Positions 24,521-32,283 of a stretch of 43,475 nucleotides of DNA are shown one piece after another. The notes under the pieces are model-generated. The model made no database searches. It was not told the DNA's origin and saw only the letters and a list, made by a program, of their open reading frames with translations. The position numbers and the translations under genes are program-made. Each line of letters opens with the position of its first letter. Position 1 is the stretch's first letter. Source of the stretch: Anaerolineaceae bacterium (lineage in GTDB: Bacteria; Chloroflexota; Anaerolineae; Anaerolineales; Anaerolineaceae); contig JAAZOQ010000305.1 of the NCBI GenBank assembly GCA_012797695.1, positions 1 to 43,475 on the forward strand, in the 5' to 3' direction.

Positions 24521-25219
24521 ATGAAAATCATTGCAAATGAAAAATTGATCAAACGGAACAACCGAATTGGGCAGATCACCTCGATCGGCAGTCTGGTAGT
24601 GCTAGCGGTGGGCATGTTTTATTCCTTCAAGGATTCTCAGGGAACCTACATGACCTTTACCTTTACTACCCTGATCCTGGGGTTCATCCTGTTTCAGGTG
24701 GGTAATTTCTATCTGAACCGCTTTGGCAAATCGCCCCGCCCGGACGAATTAATCAGCCAATCCCTGAAGGGCCTGGATGACCACTACAGCCTGTACCATT
24801 ACACCACTGGTGTCTCGCATTTGCTGGTCGGGCCGGCCGGGATCTATTCCATTCTGCCCTATGGCCAGGAAGGCACGCTGTATTACGATGCCAATAAAAA
24901 GCAATGGCGGCAAAAAGGCGGCAACTTCTTCATGAAGGTATTTGGTCAAGAAGGTATGGGCCGCCCTGTAGGCGAAGCTGAAATTGCCAAGGAAGAACTG
25001 GAGCGGTATTTGCTGAAGGTGGGCGTGAGCAAAGAGAAGGTTACAGGCAGCCCCGTCTTGCTGTTTACCAATGATCGGGCTACAGTCGAAGGCGAAGGCT
25101 CCCCGGTTCCCTACACCACCTCAGAGAAGTTCAAAGATTTTATTCGGCGCAAAGCCAAAGAGGCAGATTTTGACGCTGAACCGGTGATCGAACTCATCGA
25201 GCAGAAACGAAAAAAATAA
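24521..25219 (+). CDS. Membrane-anchored protein with degenerate NERD-like domain
   Basis: The 232-residue protein has two membrane helices at about 20-35 and 43-62, then a cytoplasmic region. The stretch S-H-L-L-V-G-P-A-G-I-Y-S-I-L-P (about 99-113) resembles the core of NERD (nuclease-related) domains. The nuclease Lys expected after the strand (E-T-K type) is replaced by L-P-Y-G, so activity is doubtful. The later V-L-L-F-T-N-D-R-A-T-V-E fits the C-terminal NERD strand. It is co-transcribed with plsX and followed by a terminator. Family assignment is tentative. Confidence 0.65.
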   Translation: MKIIANEKLIKRNNRIGQITSIGSLVVLAVGMFYSFKDSQGTYMTFTFTTLILGFILFQVGNFYLNRFGKSPRPDELISQSLKGLDDHYSLYHYTTGVSHLLVGPAGIYSILPYGQEGTLYYDANKKQWRQKGGNFFMKVFGQEGMGRPVGEAEIAKEELERYLLKVGVSKEKVTGSPVLLFTNDRATVEGEGSPVPYTTSEKFKDFIRRKAKEADFDAEPVIELIEQKRKK

Positions 25220-25241
25220 ATAAAAAAGAGATCGGAATATG

Positions 25242-25276
25242 AACTGCACCCTTATTAACTTTTGGGTGCAGTTTTT
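25242..25276 (+). terminator. Intrinsic terminator after the plsX operon
   Basis: A 10-bp perfect stem, AACTGCACCC with GGGTGCAGTT, surrounds a 12-base loop and is followed by TTTTT. From here to 25405 I see only leader DNA of the next gene: two copies of GCTTAAA about 30 bases apart and no clear promoter. Confidence 0.88.
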
Positions 25277-25405
25277 GCGTTAAATTGGGAAATTACCTCG
25301 TGCAAACCAGTGTCTATTTTTCAGAACAGGTATATGCTTAAAGCAAGCGATTTTATCCGCACTGCTTAAAATCCAATTTAATATCTTTCCACCCGGAGGA
25401 AATCA

Positions 25406-26551
25406 ATGGCGAACAAAGACTTGTACGTCGAATTATGCAAGTTCTACGAGTTCATGCTGGGGGAAATTCCACAAAAAGACGAATTCATCAAGGCATTGAA
25501 AGAAACGGTAACGGAAGATGATTTGCGTGTGCTGTTCTTGATGCCATTTAACGGCGCGATCTTCCACAATGATCTGGTCAAAAAAGCTGCCAAACATGGT
25601 ATTGACGAGAAAACCGTCAAAGAGGCAGCGCTTCGCATGGCTGCTAAAGGCTATGTGCTCACCTACGAAACGACCCGCGGCCGTGCGTATGAACGTGGGA
25701 ACCCAGTTTTCATGACCGAACAGCAAGTGCGCAGCCAGGAAAAATCACAGGCCCGCTCAATCTTTGCCAATTTCATGGATTCCATGATCGAGGCAGATTC
25801 TGTCGCCAACCCCAACAAGACCCCATACTATCGGGTTTTGCCGGTGGAGTATACTCTGACTGGCAAGATCCCCGATGACGCTATCCGGTTGGATGCGCCG
25901 GTGCCCGATCAGAGGCAGGTCTTGCCGATCGACGTTGTAACCGATATGGTCAATGCCCAGGATGTGGTGGGAGTAGCTGAATGCTTCTGCCGTAAAGCAC
26001 GTGCGGTGGTTGGCAAAGCCTGCGAACATCCACTGGAGACCTGTTTCGTTTTCAATGAATTTGCTGAAGGGTTAATCGAAGCCGGGCTGGCCAGACAACT
26101 GACCAAACCTGAGGCGCTGGAAATTCTGCGTCATTGCGAAGAGGTTGGACTGGTTCATAATGTCGATAACGCTGAGGGACATCTTCGTACTCTGTGTAAT
26201 TGCTGTTCCTGCTCCTGTGTAATCATGAATGCCATTCATCATGGCTCTACCAGTTCTGGAGCACCTTCTCGCTACGTGGTGAGCCATGACGCCGTCAAGT
26301 GCATTGCCTGCGGTGCCTGCATCGATATTTGCCCTGTTGATTGCCGCGAGATCGTGGATGGCAAAATGGTTGTTAATATTACCCAATGCCTGGGCTGCGG
26401 CCTATGTGTAACCAAATGCGAACAGAGTGCCAACCACATGGAGCCGCGCAAGAAATATCCCAAAATCTATCCCACCCATAAAGCCTTATGGGGGCAGATT
26501 GGCAAAGAGTCGATCGTGAGTATTTTGAAGAGCAAAATACTGAGCAAATAG
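25406..26551 (+). CDS. Multi-cluster 4Fe-4S protein with N-terminal winged-helix-like region
   Basis: The 381-residue soluble protein has a helical N-terminal part with a winged-helix look (about 25-100: D-D-L-R-V-L-F-L-M-P then I-D-E-K-T-V-K-E-A-A-L-R-M-A-A-K-G-Y-V). A central module has Cys193, 195, 206 and 213 and a dense C-N-C-C-S-C-S-C stretch (264-271). Two ferredoxin motifs end it: Cys299/302/305/309 (C-I-A-C-G-A-C-I-D-I-C-P) and Cys328/331/334/338. Proteins of this layout occur in strict anaerobes and are annotated only as 4Fe-4S proteins; a redox or electron-transfer role is inferred. Strong ribosome binding site GGAGG. hypA and hypB follow, which suggests a hydrogenase or nickel link. 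The 180 bases between it and hypA hold a large inverted repeat. Confidence 0.85.
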   Translation: MANKDLYVELCKFYEFMLGEIPQKDEFIKALKETVTEDDLRVLFLMPFNGAIFHNDLVKKAAKHGIDEKTVKEAALRMAAKGYVLTYETTRGRAYERGNPVFMTEQQVRSQEKSQARSIFANFMDSMIEADSVANPNKTPYYRVLPVEYTLTGKIPDDAIRLDAPVPDQRQVLPIDVVTDMVNAQDVVGVAECFCRKARAVVGKACEHPLETCFVFNEFAEGLIEAGLARQLTKPEALEILRHCEEVGLVHNVDNAEGHLRTLCNCCSCSCVIMNAIHHGSTSSGAPSRYVVSHDAVKCIACGACIDICPVDCREIVDGKMVVNITQCLGCGLCVTKCEQSANHMEPRKKYPKIYPTHKALWGQIGKESIVSILKSKILSK

Positions 26552-26627
26552 TATTTCAGCCAATGGCTCAGTAAGTTTACTGCAAGATGCTTATGAGATT
26601 GGTTTACCAATTTCTGTCATTGAAATT

Positions 26628-26708
26628 CGTACTCTGTCAAACAAAGAAGTATTGTTTCGCTTTGTTCGCAGTGGATTGAAATCAGGAAACAAGGTTTGAC
26701 AGAGTACG
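26628..26708. repeat. Perfect 15-bp inverted repeat upstream of hypA
   Basis: CGTACTCTGTCAAAC (26628-26642) and GTTTGACAGAGTACG (26694-26708) are exact complements separated by 51 bases. The match extends outward (ATT and AAT) if a four-base GTAC duplication in the right arm is skipped. A smaller pair AACAAAG/CTTTGTT lies inside. No T tract follows, so it is not a terminator. It may be an RNA hairpin controlling hypA, an operator pair or a MITE remnant. Open reading frames here are not convincing. Confidence 0.7.
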
Positions 26709-26731
26709 TACGAATCAGAAAAGAGGGCCCT

Positions 26732-27073
26732 ATTCACGAATCGGGTATTGCTGCCAATATCATTGAAATTGCAGAGAAAGCTGCAAAGAAAAACGGACTA
26801 TCTACGGTCAGGCGTGTGGATGTACAGATTGGCGCTTTTTCGGGAGTGGAACCCGAATTATTGACGTTCGCTTTTTCCGTCCTCAAAAAGAAGACGACTC
26901 TGGCAGAGGCAGAGCTGGAAATCATTAAGCTGCCGTTGCTCCTGTACTGCCGGGATTGTGAAACAGATTACGTGGGAGAAAGCGAAGATCTGCGCTGCCC
27001 GATCTGCCTGGGGGAAAACTATGACATCAAACAGGGCAGAGAGTTAAAGGTAATAGCCATCAGTGGAGGTTAA
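26732..27073 (+). CDS. hypA: Hydrogenase/urease nickel incorporation protein HypA
   Basis: This small nickel chaperone works with HypB. From the chosen start, an ATT codon with GAGG five bases upstream, it is 113 residues and begins (M/I)-H-E-S-G-I-A, the invariant family start whose His2 and N-terminus bind nickel. Zinc site Cys73, Cys76, Cys89, Cys92 (Y-C-R-D-C and R-C-P-I-C) aligns with E. coli numbering. The nearest standard start is TTG at 26696, which would add 12 residues before the nickel-binding His and lies inside an inverted repeat. I prefer ATT, but it needs proof. hypB follows one base after the stop. Confidence 0.9.
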   Translation: MHESGIAANIIEIAEKAAKKNGLSTVRRVDVQIGAFSGVEPELLTFAFSVLKKKTTLAEAELEIIKLPLLLYCRDCETDYVGESEDLRCPICLGENYDIKQGRELKVIAISGG

Positions 27074-27074
27074 A

Positions 27075-27776
27075 GTGACTGGAAAGGAAATTTCAAAGTC
27101 AATTAACGCGGAGCGTATCCGCGTGATCACGATGGAAGAAGATGTGCTCCAGAAAAATGACGAGATCGCGGCTGAAAATCGGGTCTTTCTTAAAGCGAAG
27201 AACGTGGTGGCAGTGAACCTGATCAGTTCACCAGGTTCCGGCAAGACCACTTTGCTTGAAAAGACCCTGAGTGATCTGGAAGGTAGATTGCGCTGTGCAG
27301 TGATCGAGGGGGATCAACAAACCAGCAATGACGCCAGCCGCATTGCGGCAACCAAAGTGCCCGTGGTACAGATCAACACCCTCTCGGGTTGTCATCTCGA
27401 AGCCGCTCAGGTGCGGTCAGCTATGCAAGAATTGCCGATGGCTGATATTGATCTTCTGCTCATCGAAAATATTGGCAACCTGGTTTGCCCCTCTGAATTT
27501 GATCTGGGCGAAATCGGCAAAGTGGCGATCATGAGCATCACAGAAGGTGAAGATAAACCGATCAAATACCCGCTTCTGTTCCATTTGGCTTCTGTGGTGG
27601 TGCTGACCAAGCTGGATTTATTGCCTTATTTACGCTTTGATTTAAAACGCTGCAAGGAATACATCCGGCAGGTCAACCCACATGCCGAGATCATCGAAAC
27701 CTCGGTGTTCAGTGGCAGCGGGCTGACGGTCTGGGAGGATTACCTCAAGAATCTGGTAAGTGTTTACCGCAAGTGA
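27075..27776 (+). CDS. hypB: Hydrogenase nickel incorporation GTPase HypB
   Basis: About 233 residues from GTG with GGAGG exactly five bases upstream; a GTG four codons earlier overlaps hypA and that ribosome binding site. HypB is a SIMIBI GTPase powering nickel delivery to [NiFe]-hydrogenase. P-loop S-P-G-S-G-K-T-T is at 52-59, switch region E-G-D-Q-Q-T at 78-83, G4 L-T-K-L-D in the C-terminal third. The G-domain metal ligands Cys106, His107 and Cys138 keep the exact spacing of E. coli Cys166, His167 and Cys198. The N-terminal C-x-x-C-G-C site and His-rich tail are absent. hypC-F and hydrogenase genes are not in the window. Confidence 0.96.
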   Translation: MTGKEISKSINAERIRVITMEEDVLQKNDEIAAENRVFLKAKNVVAVNLISSPGSGKTTLLEKTLSDLEGRLRCAVIEGDQQTSNDASRIAATKVPVVQINTLSGCHLEAAQVRSAMQELPMADIDLLLIENIGNLVCPSEFDLGEIGKVAIMSITEGEDKPIKYPLLFHLASVVVLTKLDLLPYLRFDLKRCKEYIRQVNPHAEIIETSVFSGSGLTVWEDYLKNLVSVYRK

Positions 27777-27779
27777 AAG

Positions 27780-27820
27780 AAAAGAGCTACCTTTCCCGTT
27801 TCTTCTCGGGTCTCTTTTTT
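27780..27820. terminator. Possible bidirectional terminator between hypB and rluB
   Basis: An inner stem CCCG/CGGG around eight bases and an outer AAAGAG/CTCTTT pair are separated by an asymmetric bulge. TTTTTT follows on the plus strand and CTCTTTTC on the minus. It overlaps the end of rluB. The fold is imperfect. Confidence 0.45.
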
Positions 27821-28635
27821 GAACGCTGTTGAGAAGGTTGATTCCGCGGAGTAGCTCCCGCTGGCTTCTTCGCAGGAAAAATTTTCTTGCTAGAAGTGAA
27901 ATGACGTCTGCGTGGGGCGCCTGTGCTGCCCGATTTGAGCTGTTCTACTTCCAATTCGGAAAGCTCTTTCCATTCTCCAGATTTGAGGTTGCCCAGAATC
28001 AGAGCCCCAATGCGAATACGGACAATGCGCACCACGAACAGGCCCAGTGTCTTGGCGGTCTCGCGAATTTGGCGTTTGTGCCCTTCTTTCATCACCACCC
28101 GCATCCAGGCTCCTTTGCCCAGGGTGGTCTCGATGCGGACGTCCACGGGCGAAGTGCGATGACCATCTTCAAGCACAATTCCCCGGCGCCAGGCATCGAG
28201 CTGTTTCTCGTCTGGGCGTGAAGCAAGCAGCACGCGGTATTCTTTTTCGTGTTCGTAGCGCGGATGGGTCAGGCGGTTGACCATTTCTCCATCATTGGTC
28301 AGGAGGACCAACCCTTCGCTTTCGAAATCAAGACGGCCGACCACAGAGAGCTCTTCCCCATTGGGAACCAGGTCGAAAACGGTGCGGCGGGTATCGCCAG
28401 TCACTTTGTCACAAAGCACGAAGCGCGGTTTGTTATAGGCATAATACAACATCGGTTTTGCCTGAGGGATCAAGCTGCGATCCACTTCGATCTGATCTTT
28501 GGCGGCATCCGCTTTCTGCCCGATTTCGGCACGCGTGCCATTAACCGTTACCCGGCCGGCAGTGATCAGCTCTTCACAGGAACGGCGTGAGCCGTAACCA
28601 GCACGAGCCAGTATTTTCTGTAATCGTTCTTCCAT
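27787..28635 (-). CDS. rluB: 23S rRNA pseudouridine synthase, RluB/RsuA family
   Basis: The 282-residue protein has an S4 RNA-binding domain (about 1-60, L-Q-K-I-L-A-R-A-G-Y-G-S-R-R) and an RsuA-type catalytic domain with Asp103 in G-R-L-D-F-E-S-E-G-L. The conserved E-G-H-K-R-Q-I-R motif lies near 184-191. The last 45 residues are a strongly basic, low-complexity tail rich in Lys, Arg, Pro and Ser, likely an extra rRNA-binding extension. It starts four bases after scpB; an scpB-rluB pair is common in Gram-positive-type genomes. RluB specificity is by family similarity. Confidence 0.92.
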   Translation of the reverse strand: MEERLQKILARAGYGSRRSCEELITAGRVTVNGTRAEIGQKADAAKDQIEVDRSLIPQAKPMLYYAYNKPRFVLCDKVTGDTRRTVFDLVPNGEELSVVGRLDFESEGLVLLTNDGEMVNRLTHPRYEHEKEYRVLLASRPDEKQLDAWRRGIVLEDGHRTSPVDVRIETTLGKGAWMRVVMKEGHKRQIRETAKTLGLFVVRIVRIRIGALILGNLKSGEWKELSELEVEQLKSGSTGAPRRRHFTSSKKIFPAKKPAGATPRNQPSQQRSKKRPEKKRER

Positions 28636-28639
28636 TTGC

Positions 28640-29209
28640 TTAATCCTTCAGGATCGTATTCTTGGGTTCATTTTCGTCTGTCAAAACCTCAAATGGCGGG
28701 AGTTGATCCAACGAGGTTAAGCCAAAATGCTGCAAAAAATCAGTGGTGGTTGAAAAAAGGATGGGCCGGCCTGGGCCTTCCCCACGGCCGACTTCCTGAA
28801 TCAAACCCTTGCTGAGCAGGTTCTTGATGACACCATCGCTGGAAACACCGCGGACGGCATCTATACCGGGACGGGAAATCGGCTGCCGGTAAGCAATGAT
28901 CGCCAACGCTTCGATGGCGGCCTTGCTCAGGCGCTGAAAGGACTCCAGGCCCAGAAATTTTTCTACATCCATTGCACAATCGGGAGCTGACGTGAGCTGA
29001 ACCCTGCCGCCGTGCCATTGCAGTGAGACCCCGCGGCTGGCGGCATAATCCTCCCCCAGTTGTTTCAACGCTTCTTCGACCTGCTTAGCGTCGGAATCAA
29101 GCGCTTCAGCGATCTGGTTGGGAGCGACCGGGCCAGTGGCAACAAAGAGCAAGGATTCCACTCTCTTTTGCAAAGGAATAAAATTGGTTTCGGAAGGATT
29201 TTCACTCAT
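28640..29209 (-). CDS. scpB: Segregation and condensation protein ScpB
   Basis: About 189 residues from ATG (MSENPSE); a TTG five codons earlier is possible. ScpB is a kleisin-associated dimer of two winged-helix domains that works with ScpA and Smc in chromosome organisation. Signatures visible are R-V-E-S-L-L-F-V-A near the start, L-S-K-A-A-I-E-A-L-A-I-I-A-Y-R-Q-P-I-S-R in the middle, and G-R-G-E-G-P-G-R-P-I-L-F-S-T-T in the second domain. scpA is not next to it. It is the first gene of the scpB-rluB transcript and diverges from the G5 lipoprotein. Confidence 0.95.
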   Translation of the reverse strand: MSENPSETNFIPLQKRVESLLFVATGPVAPNQIAEALDSDAKQVEEALKQLGEDYAASRGVSLQWHGGRVQLTSAPDCAMDVEKFLGLESFQRLSKAAIEALAIIAYRQPISRPGIDAVRGVSSDGVIKNLLSKGLIQEVGRGEGPGRPILFSTTTDFLQHFGLTSLDQLPPFEVLTDENEPKNTILKD

Positions 29210-29243
29210 GCTATAATTACCCAATTGGTAAAATGGTCTGTTG

Positions 29244-29251
29244 ATTATACT
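29244..29251. promoter_or_regulatory. Overlapping divergent -10 boxes, scpB and G5 lipoprotein
   Basis: On the minus strand TATAAT (29249-29244) lies 34 bases before the scpB ATG. On the plus strand TATACT (29246-29251) lies 30 bases before the lipoprotein ATG. The boxes overlap by four bases, so polymerase could serve only one direction at a time. Confidence 0.4.
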
Positions 29252-29281
29252 CGATAGTTGATGTTCCCAGAGAAATGGGTA

Positions 29282-30832
29282 ATGAAAAAATCGCTCTTGG
29301 CTTTCTTAATTATATTGATATTTCTTCTGTCCGCGTGCCAGCCGACTGCGACCCAGGCACAGATCATTCAGGTAACCCTCCTTCATGACCAGACAACCTC
29401 ATCCCTCTCGATACCCGAGGGCCTGACCGTCCAGCAAATCCTTGCTCAGGCCGGTTTGAGCCTAAATCCGCTGGATACGGTTACACCAGCGCTGGACAGC
29501 ATCGTTAGCCAGGCACAAACTATCCAAATCGTGCGGGTGACCGAGACTTTCGAGGTTGAAGAAAAGACGCTGCCTTTCGAAAGTCAGACGGTCAAGAATG
29601 AATCGCTGCCCGTCGGACAAACCCTGCTGATCCAGGCAGGAGAAAACGGCGTGCAATCGATCACCTATCGGGTACTGGCTGAAGATGGCGTCGAGCAGTC
29701 GCGGACTGTCGTTAAAACAGAAACCACCCAGGCGGCTAAGCCTGAGATCATTATGGTGGGCATTCAGTCCCCCTTCAAATCGGTCGAGATCAGCGGCACG
29801 CTGGCTTATATTTCCTCGGCAAACGCCTGGATCATGCAGGCCAACACTGGCAATCGCTGGGAAGTGGTCAACAGCGGTGATCTGGATGGAAGAATCTTTT
29901 CTCTTTCCCCAAACCGGCACTGGCTGCTCTTTTCTCGTTCAGCCGGCGAGGATGAAAAGCAGACCATCAACTCTTTGTGGGTGGTGGATCTAACTCAAGA
30001 CGACCCTGCTCCAATTGCACTGGACGCCAAAAACGTGGTGAACTATGCGGAATGGGTCCCCGGCAAAGAAGCTACCCTTGCCTATTCCACCGTGGAGTGG
30101 CGCAGTACGGCTCCGGGCTGGCAGGCCAACAACGACCTGCAAATTCTGACTTTTGGTGAGGACGGAAAAGTACTGGCGACCAAGGCCCTGATCGATACCA
30201 ATACCGGCGGAATTTATGGCTGGTGGGGAACAAGCTACTCTTTTTCACCGGATGCATCGGAAATTGCGTATGCTCGCCCAGACAGCATTGGGTTGGTCGA
30301 TTCGAATGCCGGTTCCCAAACCCCGATTCAGGAATTCACCCCCTATCAGACGCAGGGCGATTGGGCCTGGGTGCCGCAACTGGCCTGGACAGCCGACCAT
30401 GCCGTACTGTATGCCGTTCTGCCCGAGGCGGACGGTACCAGCTTCGACCTTTTTGCTTATTTGAGTGCTTCACAAAGTATTTTTGCACTCCAGCAAAATG
30501 TTGGCATGTTCAGCTACCCGGTGATCTCTCCGGTGGCAGACAGCGGCAATTTTGTGGTGGCTTACCTCTCCGCGATCAACCCGGAACAAAGCGATACTTC
30601 CAAGTATGAATTGCGGGTCATGGACCGCGATGGTTCAAACGTAAAAAAGCTATTCCCCAGTGAAGGGGTGCAGGGACTTTCTCCACAATCAGTCGTGTGG
30701 GCTCCTTCCGGTGAAACCCAATCTGTGATAGCCTTTATTGCGCAAGGGAATTTAGAGTTCGTCGACCCGGATACCGGTGCGATCACCCAGATCACCGGCG
30801 ATGGCTCGGTAAGTAAAATTGATTGGAAATAA
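29282..30832 (+). CDS. Lipoprotein with DUF348, G5 and beta-propeller domains
   Basis: About 516 residues from MKKSLL, chosen because it gives a clean lipoprotein signal with lipobox L-S-A-C (Cys19). Residues about 27-85 look like a DUF348 ubiquitin-like repeat (I-P-E-G-L-T-V-Q-Q-I-L-A-Q-A-G). About 88-160 is a G5 domain (E-K-T-L-P-F-E through Q-S-R-T-V-V-K-T-E-T-T). The rest, with several W and S-P-N/S-P-D repeats, resembles TolB/WD40-like propeller blades. DUF348 plus G5 is typical of Rpf/YabE cell-wall proteins that bind peptidoglycan. Here no lytic domain is present, so it may be a surface sensor or binding protein. Confidence 0.82.
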   Translation: MKKSLLAFLIILIFLLSACQPTATQAQIIQVTLLHDQTTSSLSIPEGLTVQQILAQAGLSLNPLDTVTPALDSIVSQAQTIQIVRVTETFEVEEKTLPFESQTVKNESLPVGQTLLIQAGENGVQSITYRVLAEDGVEQSRTVVKTETTQAAKPEIIMVGIQSPFKSVEISGTLAYISSANAWIMQANTGNRWEVVNSGDLDGRIFSLSPNRHWLLFSRSAGEDEKQTINSLWVVDLTQDDPAPIALDAKNVVNYAEWVPGKEATLAYSTVEWRSTAPGWQANNDLQILTFGEDGKVLATKALIDTNTGGIYGWWGTSYSFSPDASEIAYARPDSIGLVDSNAGSQTPIQEFTPYQTQGDWAWVPQLAWTADHAVLYAVLPEADGTSFDLFAYLSASQSIFALQQNVGMFSYPVISPVADSGNFVVAYLSAINPEQSDTSKYELRVMDRDGSNVKKLFPSEGVQGLSPQSVVWAPSGETQSVIAFIAQGNLEFVDPDTGAITQITGDGSVSKIDWK

Positions 30833-30853
30833 TTATTGCTCAGGAGATATTGA

Positions 30854-31813
30854 ATGCGTGTACTGATCACTGGTGCAGCAGGATTTTTAGGGTCGCATCT
30901 CTGCGACCGATTAATTGCTGAAGGTCATGATGTTGTTGGAATGGATAACTTTGTTACCGGTAATCCAGAAAATCTGGCCCATTTAGCGGGAAACCAGCAC
31001 TTTGAATTCATCCGGCACGACGTTTCGGAATATATTTTCGTGCCTGGCAAGGTTGATGCGGTGATGCATTTTGCCTCCCCCGCCAGCCCCAACCCGGAAT
31101 CCCCTTACAGCTACCCCAATTTGCCCATCCAAACGATGAAAGCTGGCGCGCTGGGGACTCATAATACGCTGGGCGTGGCCAAGGCCAATCAAGCCCGTTT
31201 TTTGCTGGCTTCTACAAGTGAAATCTACGGTGATCCGACCGTGCATCCGCAGAGCGAGTCTTACTGGGGGCACGCTGACCCGGTGGGGTTCCGCTCGGTC
31301 TACGATGAAGCCAAACGCTTTGCTGAAGCGTTGACCATGGCCTATCATCGCTTTCATGGCCTGGATACCCGGATCGTGCGCATTTTCAACACCTATGGCC
31401 CACGGATGCGTCTGGATGATGGTCGAGTAGTGCCTAATTTCGTCAAGCAGGCGCTGCAGAAGCAACCACTGACCATCTATGGAGATGGCCTGCAAACCCG
31501 CAGTTTTTGTTACGTAGAAGATCTGATCGAGGGAATCTATCGATTGTTAATGTCAGACGAGCACATGCCTGTTAACATTGGCAACCCCGCAGAAATCTCG
31601 ATCTTGGAGTTTGCCAAAGAGATCAACCGCCTGACCGACAACCCGGCCGGGCTTGAATTTCACAAAGATCAGCGCCTGGGCGACGATCCGCAGCGGCGGC
31701 AGCCAGACATTACCCGCGCCAAATCCATTTTGAAGTGGCAGCCAAGCATCGATCTGGCAACTGGTCTTGAACGAACCATTCAATATTTCAAAGGGCAAAA
31801 TTTCGCAAAATGA
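30854..31813 (+). CDS. NAD-dependent sugar epimerase, UDP-glucuronate decarboxylase-like
   Basis: This 319-residue extended SDR enzyme has the NAD motif G-A-A-G-F-L-G (7-13). The UXS-type region runs H-F-A-S-P-A-S-P, then [12 protein letters not shown]. Catalytic Tyr150 and Lys154 are in S-V-Y-D-E-A-K-R, with S-T-S-E-I-Y-G before and [10 protein letters not shown] after. UXS converts UDP-glucuronate to UDP-xylose; the usual R-S-C-Y-D-E-G-K-R is R-S-V-Y-D-E-A-K-R here, so activity is likely but not certain. The ribosome binding site is AGGAG. Its stop overlaps the GtrA start (ATGA), linking it to polysaccharide or lipid-sugar assembly. Confidence 0.88.
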   Translation: MRVLITGAAGFLGSHLCDRLIAEGHDVVGMDNFVTGNPENLAHLAGNQHFEFIRHDVSEYIFVPGKVDAVMHFASPASPNPESPYSYPNLPIQTMKAGALGTHNTLGVAKANQARFLLASTSEIYGDPTVHPQSESYWGHADPVGFRSVYDEAKRFAEALTMAYHRFHGLDTRIVRIFNTYGPRMRLDDGRVVPNFVKQALQKQPLTIYGDGLQTRSFCYVEDLIEGIYRLLMSDEHMPVNIGNPAEISILEFAKEINRLTDNPAGLEFHKDQRLGDDPQRRQPDITRAKSILKWQPSIDLATGLERTIQYFKGQNFAK

Positions 31814-32283
31814 CCGTATTCAACGACTCCCTCGAAAGGCGCCGCTTCCTGCGTTTTGCTCTGGTGGGCATCAGCGGAAGTATCGTCGATTTTGGTATTT
31901 TCAACTTACTGGCGACTCTGCTGCACGTACCCTCAACCATTGCTCAGGCCGTTTCTTTCACGGTCAGTGTATTCAACAATTTTACCTGGAATCGTCTGTG
32001 GACCTATCCTGAAACCCGCAAAGTATCCGTGATGAAGCAACTCAGTCAGTTTGCCATCGTCAACGTGGTCGGGTTGGGAATTCGAACGCTGCTCTTTTCT
32101 TTGATCGAAAAACCGATCATCGGACTGGCTGCCAAGTATATTCCGCACATTCTGACCCCCACCATTGTGGGGCATAACGTGACCCTGGCGACGGTGATCC
32201 TGATCGTGATGTTATGGAATTATTTTGCCAATCGTTACTGGACTTTCAAGGATTTTTCAACTTTGAAGGAGGGTGCAAAATGA
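31810..32283 (+). CDS. GtrA-family membrane protein
   Basis: The 157-residue protein has four membrane helices. It opens with basic [14 protein letters not shown], then [12 protein letters not shown] and [10 protein letters not shown] at the two loops, the family hallmark. GtrA proteins help flip or transfer undecaprenyl-linked sugars; the exact step is uncertain. It overlaps both neighbours by four bases, so it is translationally coupled to the UDP-sugar decarboxylase and to the UroD-family gene. Confidence 0.92.
   Translation: MTVFNDSLERRRFLRFALVGISGSIVDFGIFNLLATLLHVPSTIAQAVSFTVSVFNNFTWNRLWTYPETRKVSVMKQLSQFAIVNVVGLGIRTLLFSLIEKPIIGLAAKYIPHILTPTIVGHNVTLATVILIVMLWNYFANRYWTFKDFSTLKEGAK

Noticed and set aside
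26552-26697. Open stretch of about 50 codons ending just before hypA that reads like a protein C-terminus
   Set aside because: It has no start codon, and the inverted repeat explains the base pattern at least as well. Too short to claim a pseudogene.
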